Shown here piece after piece: positions 1 to 8,790 of a DNA stretch of 64,000 nt. The translations under genes and the position numbers were made by a program. Every line of letters begins with the position of its first letter. Position 1 is the first letter of the stretch. This stretch comes from Thermoplasmata archaeon (lineage in GTDB: Archaea > Thermoplasmatota > Thermoplasmata > Thermoplasmatales > GCA-001856825). Below the pieces are notes generated by a model, which was not told the origin of the DNA, did not search any database, and worked only from the letters and a program-made list of their open reading frames with translations. The DNA lies in NCBI GenBank assembly GCA_021792355.1, contig JAJYUV010000002.1, forward strand, positions 62,581 through 126,580, in the 5' to 3' direction.

Positions 1-146
1 AGCAGAGCATTAGGGACGAAGAGGAAGTACTGAAGAAGTACAGTGAGGATCTTGGTAAATACCTGGGAGTCGAAATAGTTGTGAGCAAGGATCCTGAGTT
101 TACGAAGAAATCTCTTCCAGGACGCCCATCTATAAGGCTAGAGTGA
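1..146 (+). CDS. leuS: Leucyl-tRNA synthetase, C-terminal end (partial)
   Basis: An open frame enters from the left edge (codon phase starts at base 3) and stops at TGA 144-146, giving about 47 residues. It is charged and helical at first (EEVLKKYSEDLGKYLGVEI) and ends in PGRPSIRLE. A Pro-Gly/Leu-Arg-Pro-x-Ile ending after a lysine-rich stretch is typical of the C-terminus of archaeal LeuRS, which contacts the long variable arm of tRNA-Leu. The call rests only on this tail. Another protein with a similar end cannot be excluded. It converges with the crotonase gene, with 2 bases between them. Confidence 0.45.
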   Translation, partial: QSIRDEEEVLKKYSEDLGKYLGVEIVVSKDPEFTKKSLPGRPSIRLE

Positions 147-148
147 TT

Positions 149-868
149 TCACTTTTTCAGGAATTTTTCCAAAGTCGCCCGTGCTACAGGAGTTTCTAGT
201 ACCTCCCCGAAGAGCTTCGCTTCCAGTTCTGTTGAATATTCGGCTTTCCCCAGCAGTGTCTTGATTCTCCTGATGCTTTCTCCAGATTTCTGGGATAGAG
301 AGATTGCTAGTTCCTCGGCATATTGTACGGGATCGTTTGCAAGATAATTGACCAGACCGAGTGAGTGGGCCTCATTTCCGTCCATGACCTTTCCGGTTAG
401 AGCAACCTGCCTTGCGATTCCGTTTCCAGCAATTCTCGCTATCCTCTTCAGTCCTCCCCACCCTGGAATCAGTCCGAGATTCACTTCAGTCAACCCCATC
501 TTTGTCTGAGGTGACGCTACCCTAAGATCGCAACTCAGGGCAAGTTCCAGTCCTCCACCGTACGCACCTCCCTCGATCGCAGCGATAGTTATCGCCCCAA
601 AATTCTGGAGGAAATCCATGAACTCGTTTCCTTTCTCGGAGAACTTTCTCCCTTCCTCTTCAGATGCGGTGAACATGACTGAAAGGTCCCCTCCGGCAGA
701 AAAGAACCCACCCTCTCCTCTGATTATGACCACGGATACGTTTACAAGTGACTTGAGCGCTCCCTCCATTTCCTTCAAAACATCCGGGGAAAGTGCGTTC
801 TTCTTCTCCGGCCTGTTCAGAATGATGTGCGCTACCTTGTCCTTCCTTTCTATCCTTACTAGTCCCAT
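149..868 (-). CDS. Enoyl-CoA hydratase/isomerase family protein (crotonase fold)
   Basis: A 239-residue protein of normal crotonase length. The N-terminal strand HIILNRPEKKNALS, the first oxyanion-hole segment SAGGDLS (57-63) and the second, EGGAYGGGLELAL (99-111), are all present. Both glutamates that act in enoyl-CoA hydratase are kept: E108 in GGGLELA and E128 in GLTEVNLGLIPG. Hydratase activity on 2-enoyl-CoA is therefore plausible, but the family also contains isomerases and hydrolases and the substrate cannot be read from sequence. It starts at ATG 868, 9 bases after the stop of the upstream minus-strand gene, so the two are probably co-transcribed. Its nearness to 2-oxoacid oxidoreductases fits amino-acid or fatty-acid breakdown (inference). 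Confidence 0.85.
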   Translation of the reverse strand: MGLVRIERKDKVAHIILNRPEKKNALSPDVLKEMEGALKSLVNVSVVIIRGEGGFFSAGGDLSVMFTASEEEGRKFSEKGNEFMDFLQNFGAITIAAIEGGAYGGGLELALSCDLRVASPQTKMGLTEVNLGLIPGWGGLKRIARIAGNGIARQVALTGKVMDGNEAHSLGLVNYLANDPVQYAEELAISLSQKSGESIRRIKTLLGKAEYSTELEAKLFGEVLETPVARATLEKFLKK

Positions 869-877
869 GTAATGGCA

Positions 878-1417
878 CTAACCGACTACGAATTTATAGG
901 ATAGGTCTGTGCTGCTCATCTTCTTTTCAGACACGGTAAGGGATCTGCTTGACTGGTCCAGAACTGCAGTGATGTACCCATCAGCGACATCCAGGAAGCG
1001 CTCCCCATTCTTACGAGCAGTTACTCTGAGGATGGAGATGTGCTTGGATACCTCGTTCACAGACGATTTGACGAATGGAATGTCTTCGATGATTCCGTCC
1101 TCCAGAAGTCGAATGAGCTGTTTGGATGTCGAGAACTTGGCGATGAACTTGGTCATCTTTGCTCTGTCCCCCAGTGCATATCCTAGTTGATTTAGCCTGG
1201 TCTTTATGTCCCCCCCAAGAGTGGCAGCAGCGGATTCTATTACTTTCTTGTATATGTCCTCTGAAAATATTTGGGTTCTTCCGATGTCTCCGAGTCCTGT
1301 AAAGAGTATGGACGGTTTGTTCAATTCGTTCATCATCATGCGTACTCCGCTCATCCCTCTCCTTTGCTTCACGTATTCTATTATGAATTTCAAGTCAGAG
1401 CCAGTAGCCTCTTGCAT
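878..1417 (-). CDS. Hypothetical protein, possibly V4R/heme-NO-binding-like
   Basis: About 179 residues, not assigned to a named family. The pattern of an N-terminal MQEATGSDLKFIIEYV, a helical middle (IYKKVIESAAATLGG, then LNQLGYALGD) and a beta-rich C-terminal half resembles the alpha/beta layout of the HNOB/V4R superfamily, whose members sense small ligands; this is a weak fold-level impression. ATG 1417 is preferred over the in-frame TTG 1432 because a TATA-like TTTATATT lies just upstream and the protein then begins with MQEATGS. It sits directly upstream of the crotonase gene on the same strand. Confidence 0.6.
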   Translation of the reverse strand: MQEATGSDLKFIIEYVKQRRGMSGVRMMMNELNKPSILFTGLGDIGRTQIFSEDIYKKVIESAAATLGGDIKTRLNQLGYALGDRAKMTKFIAKFSTSKQLIRLLEDGIIEDIPFVKSSVNEVSKHISILRVTARKNGERFLDVADGYITAVLDQSSRSLTVSEKKMSSTDLSYKFVVG

Positions 1418-1532
1418 TAATATCCCAATCAATATAAATTACTGATTATTTACTTTTCTGTTCAGGGCTTTCGATTATTTCGTGATTTTCGGACTGTACG
1501 CCTAAAAAAGCGAAAGCGGTGATGAGTTCATT

Positions 1533-2429
1533 TTAAACATAGTCGGTGATGGATTTGATCTCTCCTGTGAACCCATCCATAACCAGTGCTGAAGAAGAAT
1601 ATATCGGATAGAGGCAGGTGTTGACAAAAGTCACCTTTATTGTGTCTTCAAGAGGTCTCACCCTGCTTCTTGAGTAGATGATGAATGCCTCTGTCTCGCT
1701 CTTCTCGACAACCTCCGTCTCCAGACTGTCGCTGATCCAGCGTTTCGCCCTTTCCATGGAGGAGAGTGGCTCCCACTTTAGCTCCATCTCCCTATGATTT
1801 GTAGGCCAGGAATCGAGTATCTCATAACCATTTATTGATCTCGACGCTCTTCCGTTGACTGCGTTTACCATTGCGGTTCCCTCCTTAGTTATGAGGTTAT
1901 CGCCCTCCATTATCTTCATGGTATAGGTAAAGAAGTGATAGGGGATGAATATCAGATCAGCCCTGAGTCCGATGGAATTCGTCACAACGTCACCCGTGAT
2001 AACCGGTCGTATGTACTTCGGGTTGTTTCCTTCCTCCAAGTAGACCATGATGAAATCCTTGTTCTCTGTTGGTTGCCTTACAACCGTTTTCTTCTTGATC
2101 TTCGTGGATAGGTGCATATCGATGAGTGCTTTCCCGAGCATCTTGGACACTTCCTCTCTGGTCACTGGCGTGATCTTGTGCGCTTTGCAGTACGAGATTA
2201 TTTCCTTGTCGGTTGCATCCGTCAGCAGGAAAAGGAAACGCTCTCCAGGGAAGGAAACTGTCGAGGAGTGAAATTCCCTTACCTTCTCAATGCCCTGGTT
2301 CTCAAGGAGCATTATCACTTCTCCTGAGCCGTCTCCGTGATCAACCCAAATATACTCCTCTGGATACCCGGGATAAGTCCTGTATCCCATGTTCCTGACC
2401 ATTTCATCGATGAGTACCCTTATGTCCAT
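1533..2429 (-). CDS. Hypothetical protein with possible restriction-endonuclease-like N-terminal domain
   Basis: 298 residues. Residues 1-115 alternate helix and strand in a way reminiscent of non-catalytic restriction-endonuclease-like domains: an N-terminal helix, a Tyr-rich strand, a strand with EVIMLLEN, a strand RFLFLLT, a helix, and KITPVTREEVSKMLG. The catalytic D-(D/E)xK set is not evident. Residues 120-298 look like a beta-rich domain with no family I recognise. There is no signal peptide or membrane segment, so it is probably cytosolic. It is separated from its neighbours by about 100-180 bases and appears monocistronic. Function unknown. Confidence 0.6.
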   Translation of the reverse strand: MDIRVLIDEMVRNMGYRTYPGYPEEYIWVDHGDGSGEVIMLLENQGIEKVREFHSSTVSFPGERFLFLLTDATDKEIISYCKAHKITPVTREEVSKMLGKALIDMHLSTKIKKKTVVRQPTENKDFIMVYLEEGNNPKYIRPVITGDVVTNSIGLRADLIFIPYHFFTYTMKIMEGDNLITKEGTAMVNAVNGRASRSINGYEILDSWPTNHREMELKWEPLSSMERAKRWISDSLETEVVEKSETEAFIIYSRSRVRPLEDTIKVTFVNTCLYPIYSSSALVMDGFTGEIKSITDYV

Positions 2430-2572
2430 TTGTGATTGGTATAATTTTGCAGATAATATGATTATTGCCCTTGAGGTCGTAGTTTTCTCGTAATTTTCGA
2501 GACTTAGGCAGATGCCAGAGGCTGAATTATTGGGCTCTTCCAGAGTAATTTAGCCAAAATAATCTAATTATC

Positions 2573-2581
2573 TTTTTATAT
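2573..2581 (+). promoter_or_regulatory. TATA-like element for the por-ior operon
   Basis: TTTTTATAT lies 30-38 bases before the porG ATG at 2611, in an AT-rich stretch downstream of a 140-base gap. The spacing predicts a very short leader of about 5-10 bases. It is the only convincing promoter element before the seven-gene operon. Confidence 0.4.
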
Positions 2582-2610
2582 CATCCGGCAATATTGGAAT
2601 AGTGTGAATT

Positions 2611-3156
2611 ATGTATGAAATAAGGTTCCACGGAAGAGGTGGACAAGGTGCAGTCACCGCATCAAAAATACTTGCCACAGCTGCTTTTATTGAGGGCAAG
2701 TGGGTGACGTCCTTTCCCTTCTTTGGCACAGAAAGAAGAGGTGCACCCGTGACAGCATTCACAAGAGTTGACGATAGGAGGATCGAACTCAGGAGTCAGA
2801 TATACGAACCGGATGCGGTCATTGTCCTCGACAGGTCTCTAATGGACCTAGTCAATGTGACTGAGGGACTGAAGAATGAGGGAGTCATAATCGTTAACGG
2901 GAATAGTGGGAACCTTAAGGAAGCTGGAAAATTTAGGGTAGGGTACGTCGATGCCACCAGCATAGCGCTGAGAAATGGACTTGGGGATCCTTCTCACCCT
3001 ATCGTGAACACAGCAATTCTCGGAGCTTTTTCCAAGATAAGCAACCTAGTCTCTCTGCAGTCTATCAAGAGTGCGACATCCGATATGGTACCGTCTAAAA
3101 AGAAAGAGAACGTGAATGCCATACAAGAGGCATATGAAGAGACGGAGTTGAACTAG
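2611..3156 (+). CDS. porG: Pyruvate/2-oxoacid:ferredoxin oxidoreductase, gamma subunit
   Basis: 181 residues, the usual size of the gamma subunit. The N-terminus MYEIRFHGRGGQGAVTAS is the family signature, followed by TSFPFFGTERRGAPV (about 39-53), which is typical of gamma chains. The subunit belongs to the four-part complex that oxidatively decarboxylates a 2-oxoacid to acyl-CoA and CO2 and reduces ferredoxin in the cytoplasm. It is the first gene of the operon, and porD begins 2 bases after its stop. The acid used (pyruvate or branched-chain 2-oxoacid) cannot be told from the sequence; pyruvate is the default because the gene order gamma-delta-alpha-beta is that of archaeal POR. Confidence 0.9.
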   Translation: MYEIRFHGRGGQGAVTASKILATAAFIEGKWVTSFPFFGTERRGAPVTAFTRVDDRRIELRSQIYEPDAVIVLDRSLMDLVNVTEGLKNEGVIIVNGNSGNLKEAGKFRVGYVDATSIALRNGLGDPSHPIVNTAILGAFSKISNLVSLQSIKSATSDMVPSKKKENVNAIQEAYEETELN

Positions 3157-3158
3157 AG

Positions 3159-3449
3159 ATGCCTATAGTTCCTGTCACTTCCGTTTCAACGACTACGAGG
3201 GAGATGTCATCCTGGAGAACGTCAAAGCCGGTCTTAGACTATTCGAAATGCACCAGGTGTGCCATCTGCTGGAAATTCTGTCCTGACGTTGCAATAGATT
3301 TGGTCAGCGATCCCAGCCTAAAGTCCCCTAACGAGAGGTTCAATTCACTTGAAGCTCCATCCATAAACTACAACTACTGCAAGGGGTGTGGAATATGCGC
3401 TACTGAGTGCCCGTTCGGAGCGATAGAGATGATCAGGGAGGAGATCTGA
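3159..3449 (+). CDS. porD: Pyruvate/2-oxoacid:ferredoxin oxidoreductase, delta (ferredoxin) subunit
   Basis: 96 residues. Two bacterial-ferredoxin motifs are complete: CTRCAICWKFCP near residues 31-42 and CKGCGICATECP near residues 74-85, each giving three cysteines of one [4Fe-4S] cluster plus the distant fourth cysteine of the other. It passes electrons from the catalytic beta subunit to external ferredoxin. ATG 3159 follows the porG stop by 2 bases and its TGA abuts the porA ATG at 3450, so translation is probably coupled. Confidence 0.92.
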   Translation: MPIVPVTSVSTTTREMSSWRTSKPVLDYSKCTRCAICWKFCPDVAIDLVSDPSLKSPNERFNSLEAPSINYNYCKGCGICATECPFGAIEMIREEI

Positions 3450-4625
3450 ATGGAATCGGTCCAGTCAAACAGAAAGATCATGACTGGAAACGAAGCGGTT
3501 GCGGTTGGGGTATTGCTTTCGAGAGTCAAGGTGATAGCAGCATACCCGATCACGCCACAGACGACGATAGTTGAGAAGCTTGCGGATATGGTGGCTGATG
3601 GTGAATTGGATTCCAGGTTCATCGAAGTTGAGAGCGAGCACAGTGCTATGTCTGCCATTACTGCCAGCGAGGCAACAGGAGTGAGATCCTATACTGCATC
3701 TTCATCTCACGGCATTCTCTACATGCACGAACCCCTTCACTGGGCTGCCGGAATGCGGCTGCCCCTGGTTATGTCAGTCGTCAACAGAGCTATCGGACCA
3801 CCCTGGAATATATGGGGGGAACAGACCGATACTTTCAATCAGAAGGATACAGGATGGCTGCAGATATACTGCGAATCTAACCAGGAAGCGATGGACAGCA
3901 TTCTTCTAGGTTACAAGATAGCAGAGAACAGGAAGGTTCTGCTGCCCGTGATGAATATGCTGGATGCCTTCACGCTCTCCCATACTTCAGAACCGGTTGA
4001 GGTAAGAAGTCAAAAAAAGGCGGCAGAATTTGTAGGCGACCTCGATCTGGACGCCCGATTAGATTTCAAGAATCCTGTTGGATACGGTTCACTTCTTGGA
4101 CCCGATGGACCATTCATGGAAATGAAGAAGGACATGAGGGACAGCATGTACGATGCCATAGGCACGATAAAGAACGAAATATCCAACTTCAATGAGCTAT
4201 TCAACGCCGAACTTCCAGGACTCACAGAGAACTTTATGATGGAAGATGCAGATTATGCACTGATCACCGCTGGTGCAATTTCATCTACGGCAAAATATAC
4301 GGTCAGGAAACTGCGTGAAAAGGGACATAAGGTTGGCCTCATCAGGCTTTATTTTTACAGACCTTTCCCTGGAGAGGAAATCCTGCGGGCAGTAAAGGGA
4401 CTGAAGGGACTTGGAGTTGTTGAAAGGAACCTTTCATTTGGCCAGAGAGGGCCGACGTACGAAGACGTCGTCGCTTCGCTCTACGGCAGGGTAGATATCC
4501 CGATTAGGAACTACGTGGTTGGTCTAGGAGGCAGAGACATCAGGGTAAAGGATTACGAGAAGATGTTTGAAGATCTCGTGGAAGGAGACAACGATATCGA
4601 GTGGGTAAACGTGGGGGTGAAATAG
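3450..4625 (+). CDS. porA: Pyruvate/2-oxoacid:ferredoxin oxidoreductase, alpha subunit
   Basis: 391 residues, normal for the alpha chain. It shows GNEAVAVGVLLSRVKVIAAY near the start, then YPITPQTTIVEKLAD and EVESEHSAMSAITASEATG, segments that in this family line the thiamine-diphosphate pyrimidine site and the substrate channel. GGRDIRVKDYEKM near the end matches the C-terminal region of POR alpha. It pairs with the beta subunit encoded immediately downstream (start at 4626, no gap). Cytoplasmic. No unusual residues were noticed. Confidence 0.93.
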   Translation: MESVQSNRKIMTGNEAVAVGVLLSRVKVIAAYPITPQTTIVEKLADMVADGELDSRFIEVESEHSAMSAITASEATGVRSYTASSSHGILYMHEPLHWAAGMRLPLVMSVVNRAIGPPWNIWGEQTDTFNQKDTGWLQIYCESNQEAMDSILLGYKIAENRKVLLPVMNMLDAFTLSHTSEPVEVRSQKKAAEFVGDLDLDARLDFKNPVGYGSLLGPDGPFMEMKKDMRDSMYDAIGTIKNEISNFNELFNAELPGLTENFMMEDADYALITAGAISSTAKYTVRKLREKGHKVGLIRLYFYRPFPGEEILRAVKGLKGLGVVERNLSFGQRGPTYEDVVASLYGRVDIPIRNYVVGLGGRDIRVKDYEKMFEDLVEGDNDIEWVNVGVK

Positions 4626-5507
4626 ATGCCGCTCACCATACCTAGAGAGGAATACATGCAGCAGGGTCATTCCGCGTGCGCTGGATGCGGTGCAACTCTT
4701 TCAATGAGATACGTCCTCAAGGGAATGGGACCGAAGAGCGTGGTAGCCATTCCAGCCAGCTGCTGGTCAGTCATCCCCGGAGAGCTGCCCTATACTTCGC
4801 TCAAGGTACCACTCCTCTATACGCCGTTTGCTTCGGCAGGCGCAGCCATATCTGGACTGAGGGAGGGTCTCGATTCTCAGGGCAAGGAAGATTACAACGT
4901 CATAGCTTTTGCGGGAGACGGAGGAACTGCTGATATAGGCCTCCAGGGACTGAGCGCTGCAGTGGAACGAGGCCACAACGTGCTGTATGTGATGTACGAT
5001 AATGAGGCATACATGAATACTGGCATCCAAAGGAGTGGAAGTACCCCCTATGGCGCATGGACCACGACCACGCCAGTTGGTTCGAAGAGAGATTACAAGA
5101 GGGAGAGCAAAAAGGTTGTCGCAGACATAATAATGGCCCAAAATGCTCCTTACGTTGCGACGGTTAGCATTGGTTACCCAGAGGATCTGGAGAGAAAGCT
5201 GTCGGTGGCCAAGTCTATCAAGGGACCAAAGTTCATCCAGATTCTATCGCCGTGTCCCCCTGGCTGGGAATACAATTCAGCAGATACGGTCAAGATATCG
5301 AGGTTGGCCGTAGAATCCAAGATATTTCCTCTCTACGAATTCAGAAACGGAAAGTTGACGCTCTTCAAGCCTCCAAAGACCGTGCCCATTTCTCAATATC
5401 TTTACCTTCAGGGAAGGTTCAGCCATCTGTACGATTCAGAAGTGAAAATAATCGAGAACGCCGTAGAGGAAAGATGGCAGTATCTGCTCAAGAAGGAGCA
5501 AATGTGA
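4626..5507 (+). CDS. porB: Pyruvate/2-oxoacid:ferredoxin oxidoreductase, beta subunit
   Basis: 293 residues. It contains the proximal-cluster motif CAGCGATLSMRYVLKG near residue 18, a further Cys in PASCWSVIPG, and the thiamine-diphosphate/Mg site starting GDGGTADIGLQGLSAA and closing at YDNEAYMNTGIQRSG. A late cysteine in SPCPPGWEYN probably completes the [4Fe-4S] site. This is the catalytic subunit carrying TPP. It starts right at the porA stop, and iorA follows after 1 base. All family landmarks are present, so activity is expected. Confidence 0.93.
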   Translation: MPLTIPREEYMQQGHSACAGCGATLSMRYVLKGMGPKSVVAIPASCWSVIPGELPYTSLKVPLLYTPFASAGAAISGLREGLDSQGKEDYNVIAFAGDGGTADIGLQGLSAAVERGHNVLYVMYDNEAYMNTGIQRSGSTPYGAWTTTTPVGSKRDYKRESKKVVADIIMAQNAPYVATVSIGYPEDLERKLSVAKSIKGPKFIQILSPCPPGWEYNSADTVKISRLAVESKIFPLYEFRNGKLTLFKPPKTVPISQYLYLQGRFSHLYDSEVKIIENAVEERWQYLLKKEQM

Positions 5508-5508
5508 T

Positions 5509-7335
5509 ATGGAAATTGAGCCGCTTCTGGGCGAGAAGGGGCGGACTGAATTTCTGCTGGGGAATGAGGCAGTAGCAAGGGGAATATACGAAGCCGGCGT
5601 ATCTGTAGCAGCCACGTACCCTGGGACTCCAAGCTCCGAGATTGGTGATGTCCTGTACAGGATATCAGACCAGATGGGAATCAAGTTTGAGTATGCGACA
5701 AACGAGAAGGTCGCTCTCGAAATAGCTGCAGCGGCATCTGCAGGAGGACTCAGATCCTTCGTCTTCATGAAGCACGTCGGACTCAACGTTGCCATGGATT
5801 CCTTCGTCTCTCTTTCTGGTTCAGGCGTCAGAGGTGGAATGGTAGTCTTCTCTGCTGATGATCCGTCCATGCACTCATCTCAGAACGAGCAGGACAACAG
5901 GTTCCTTGGCAAGTTCGCGAAAACCATAGTGGTTGAGCCTTCGAGTCCTCAAGAACTGAAAGATTTCATTCGTTATTCATTCGAACTCTCAGAGGAAGTG
6001 GGCCACCCCGTACTTGTCAGGAGCGTGACGAGGATATCGCATATAAGGGCACCCGTCAAGCTGGGAGAAGCGCGTGAAAAGAACAAGTGGGGCTACAGGA
6101 AGGATGTCTCCTATGTTCTCATGCCAGAGAATGCATACAGTGCACAGATATCAATCTCAAAGAGACTTGAAAAGGCTGCGTCCTCTGGATACAATAAAAC
6201 GTTCAACTCTGCATACGGTGAATCGTCAACACTCATAATCACATCAGGAGCCGCTTATAATTACATAGATGAAGCCTTGGAAATGCTGAATGTGAGAGCA
6301 AGGATACTGAAGATTGGAATGAGCTATCCTCTGGACCAGGATGGACTGCTGGCTGAGATTGATAAAGCACAAAAGGTAGTCTTTGTCGAAGAGGGAGGAC
6401 CATTCATAGAAGAGCAAGTTCTGGCTCTCTGCGCCCTCCATTCTGTCAATAAGGACTTTTATGGAAAGATGAACGGATACGTTCCGATCCCTTACGAAAT
6501 GGACGTCGACAGAACTGTCGGCTTCCTCTCGAAGGTCTTCGGGATACCTATCGAAGAGAAGAAGGACACACTGAAGGTAATCAACAGGGAACCTGTCCTG
6601 TGCCCAGGGTGCCCTCACAGGGCAACTTACTACGTCGCAAGGATGGCAATGAAACAGACCGGAATGAAGAATCCGATCGCACCAACTGACATAGGGTGCT
6701 ATACTCTAGGGTATTACGATCCATATCAGCTAGGTGATTTTTGCCTGTCGATGGGTTCATCAGTGGGATCGTCAAACGGTTTCGCGATGACTTCCAAGGA
6801 AAAGGTGGTTAGCTTCATCGGAGACAGTACATTCTTCCATGCGGGTATCCCTGCACTCGTGAATGCCTACCACAACAACCACAACTTCGTTCTGGTGATC
6901 ATGGACAACTCCATAACCGCCATGACGGGCGGCCAACCCACCCCTGAGACGAGTCCACCTTTCAAGAAGGTGGATATCGAGAGCGTCGTGAGGGGAATAG
7001 GAATTAAAAATGTCTTTACAATGGATCCATATGATCTCAAGAATTCTCTTGAAACCTTCAAGAAGGCTCTCAAATCGGACGAACTATCTGTGGTAATCAG
7101 CAAGAGGGAGTGTGCCCTGGAAGCTGACAGGAAGAAGTCTCCATCAGAAACAAAGGTTTTTACGATCAACCAAGACAAGTGCAATCAGTGCTACAACTGT
7201 GTGAGGAATTTTTCGTGTGCGGCATTCTACACGGAGGATGGCAAGGTATTCATTGACGGGGAACTATGCGACGGCTGTTCCGTCTGTTCTGAACCTCTGG
7301 TGTGTCCTTTTAATGCTATAGAGGTGAAGGAGTAG
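5509..7335 (+). CDS. iorA: Indolepyruvate ferredoxin oxidoreductase, alpha subunit
   Basis: 608 residues, full length for IorA. The first ~190 residues resemble the PorA pyrimidine domain (GNEAVARGIYEAGVSVAATY, then YPGTPSSEIGD). The TPP domain holds EPVLCPGCPHRATYY and a GDSTFFHAGIPALVNAYHN site ending at MDNSITAMTGGQPTPE. The C-terminal ~55 residues form a ferredoxin domain with CNQCYNC and LCDGCSVCSE motifs. The enzyme oxidises aryl pyruvates made by transamination of aromatic amino acids to aryl-acetyl-CoA. It shares one base (TAGTG) with iorB. Placement right behind the por genes suggests joint control of 2-oxoacid oxidation. Confidence 0.93.
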   Translation: MEIEPLLGEKGRTEFLLGNEAVARGIYEAGVSVAATYPGTPSSEIGDVLYRISDQMGIKFEYATNEKVALEIAAAASAGGLRSFVFMKHVGLNVAMDSFVSLSGSGVRGGMVVFSADDPSMHSSQNEQDNRFLGKFAKTIVVEPSSPQELKDFIRYSFELSEEVGHPVLVRSVTRISHIRAPVKLGEAREKNKWGYRKDVSYVLMPENAYSAQISISKRLEKAASSGYNKTFNSAYGESSTLIITSGAAYNYIDEALEMLNVRARILKIGMSYPLDQDGLLAEIDKAQKVVFVEEGGPFIEEQVLALCALHSVNKDFYGKMNGYVPIPYEMDVDRTVGFLSKVFGIPIEEKKDTLKVINREPVLCPGCPHRATYYVARMAMKQTGMKNPIAPTDIGCYTLGYYDPYQLGDFCLSMGSSVGSSNGFAMTSKEKVVSFIGDSTFFHAGIPALVNAYHNNHNFVLVIMDNSITAMTGGQPTPETSPPFKKVDIESVVRGIGIKNVFTMDPYDLKNSLETFKKALKSDELSVVISKRECALEADRKKSPSETKVFTINQDKCNQCYNCVRNFSCAAFYTEDGKVFIDGELCDGCSVCSEPLVCPFNAIEVKE

Positions 7336-7928
7336 TGGCCTCAATCGTTTTTGCTGGAGTGGGGGGACAGGGAGTCATCACCGTGGCGATCATCCTGGGA
7401 AGGGCTGCCGTCATTGAAGGAAAAAATGCCCTTATGACAGAACTCCACGGAATGGCACAGAGAGGAGGAAAAATCTCCGTAGAGGTAAGAATAGGGAACT
7501 ACAAGAGTGCCATAATCCCCCTGAAGTCCGCTGATGCTCTTGTCGCATTCGAGGAGCTAGAGGCTGTCAGAAACATATCGAAGCTAAAGGAGGGAGGGAT
7601 CGTTCTATTGAACAAACGCAAAATACACCCCGTCTCTCTGACGATCAGGCAACAAAATTATCCGCAAGAGATGATTGAAAACCAGCTGAAGAACGTTAAC
7701 AAAATAGACGTTGATGCAGACCAGATTGCCCTGGATCTCGGGAACAAAAGAGTTGCAAATACGGTCATGGTCGGCGCTGTTTATTCCACTGGCCTCCTTG
7801 GTATCAGCGAGGAGAGCATATTTACCGCCATAGAGGAGTCGCTGCCTGAGAAGCACTGGGCGGTTAACCTGCAGGCATTCGAGGAAGGAAAGAAGCTGAC
7901 AGGCCTGAATGTCGCCAAGGCTGTATGA
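7335..7928 (+). CDS. iorB: Indolepyruvate ferredoxin oxidoreductase, beta subunit
   Basis: 197 residues, related to the POR gamma subunit: ASIVFAGVGGQGVITVAII at the N-terminus and LMTELHGMAQRGGKISVEVR at about 37-56, the hallmark of IorB. It starts with GTG at 7335, overlapping the iorA stop by one base, and ends in an ATGA overlap with the next gene. Together with IorA it forms the active oxidoreductase. Confidence 0.92.
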   Translation: MASIVFAGVGGQGVITVAIILGRAAVIEGKNALMTELHGMAQRGGKISVEVRIGNYKSAIIPLKSADALVAFEELEAVRNISKLKEGGIVLLNKRKIHPVSLTIRQQNYPQEMIENQLKNVNKIDVDADQIALDLGNKRVANTVMVGAVYSTGLLGISEESIFTAIEESLPEKHWAVNLQAFEEGKKLTGLNVAKAV

Positions 7929-8785
7929 AGATCGATATTATTGGCGCAGGTTCAATGGGAATAGTTCTTTCATACTTCCTTCACAAGAAACACGAAGTGG
8001 TGTTGACGGTCAAACACGGAGAAACAGAATTCTACAGAAAGGGCCTTACTCTTATAGATAAGGAAAAGGAAGAGAAGTTTTATTTGAAAATATCGGAAAA
8101 CGTAGAGGATTCTGATATAACCGTGATAGCAGTCAAGTCATACGATCTGGCCGGTGTGTTTGAGAAGGACGGATTGAAGGGAAAAGTGATTCTGGTGCAA
8201 AATGGCTTGTCTCACATGAGGGTAGAACGGAAGGGGATAACCAAGATTTATGCGGTCACAACCTGGGGAGCAAGGAAGCTGTCAAAGGGAGTTGTGGAAC
8301 TGACTGGCAGAGGGTACTTCAGGTTGGGAAGTCATTCAGGAAAGATTGATGTCAATTTCCTCAGGGACTGCGGCATAAATGCGGAGTGGGTGGAGGATAT
8401 CAACGAGGAGCTATACAGGAAAGCGGCAATAAATGCTGTCATCAACCCGATAACTGCCATCTACAACGTAAAGAATGGGGAAATTACTAACAACAGGAAC
8501 CTTTGGGTGATCGCATCGGATGCTATCAAGGAGTTGGAAGAACTGTTCTCAGAGCTGGGATACCATCTGGAGATAGAGAAGAATGTCATCGAGACTTGTA
8601 GGGTCACAAGCGATAATACCAGTAGCATGCTCCAGGACATCCAGCGTGGGAGAAAATCTGAGATCGATGCAATAACCGGAGAGATCATTTCTCTGGGAAA
8701 GGAGCATGGGTTGGAAATGAAGGTCAACAGATTCCTTTACGACTCAGTCAGGTCCCTGGAATCACACCGACCGTCTCTCCGATGA
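7925..8785 (+). CDS. Ketopantoate reductase family protein (2-dehydropantoate 2-reductase)
   Basis: 286 residues. A Rossmann nucleotide-binding start (MKIDIIGAGSMGIVLSYFL) is followed by VQNGLSHM and the C-terminal family motif with the catalytic lysine, YRKAAINAVINPITAIYNV near residues 164-182. It reduces 2-dehydropantoate or a similar 2-oxoacid with NADPH; in most organisms this supplies pantoate for coenzyme A. Its ATG overlaps the iorB stop (ATGA), so it is translated from the same mRNA. Being last in a CoA-consuming oxidoreductase operon fits a CoA-supply role, but paralogues with other 2-oxoacid substrates exist. Confidence 0.85.
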   Translation: MKIDIIGAGSMGIVLSYFLHKKHEVVLTVKHGETEFYRKGLTLIDKEKEEKFYLKISENVEDSDITVIAVKSYDLAGVFEKDGLKGKVILVQNGLSHMRVERKGITKIYAVTTWGARKLSKGVVELTGRGYFRLGSHSGKIDVNFLRDCGINAEWVEDINEELYRKAAINAVINPITAIYNVKNGEITNNRNLWVIASDAIKELEELFSELGYHLEIEKNVIETCRVTSDNTSSMLQDIQRGRKSEIDAITGEIISLGKEHGLEMKVNRFLYDSVRSLESHRPSLR

Positions 8786-8790
8786 TCCCT

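Noticed and set aside
4767..5141. Long minus-strand frame inside porB
   Set aside because: It is a shadow of a strongly conserved coding region; its translation has no recognisable domain.
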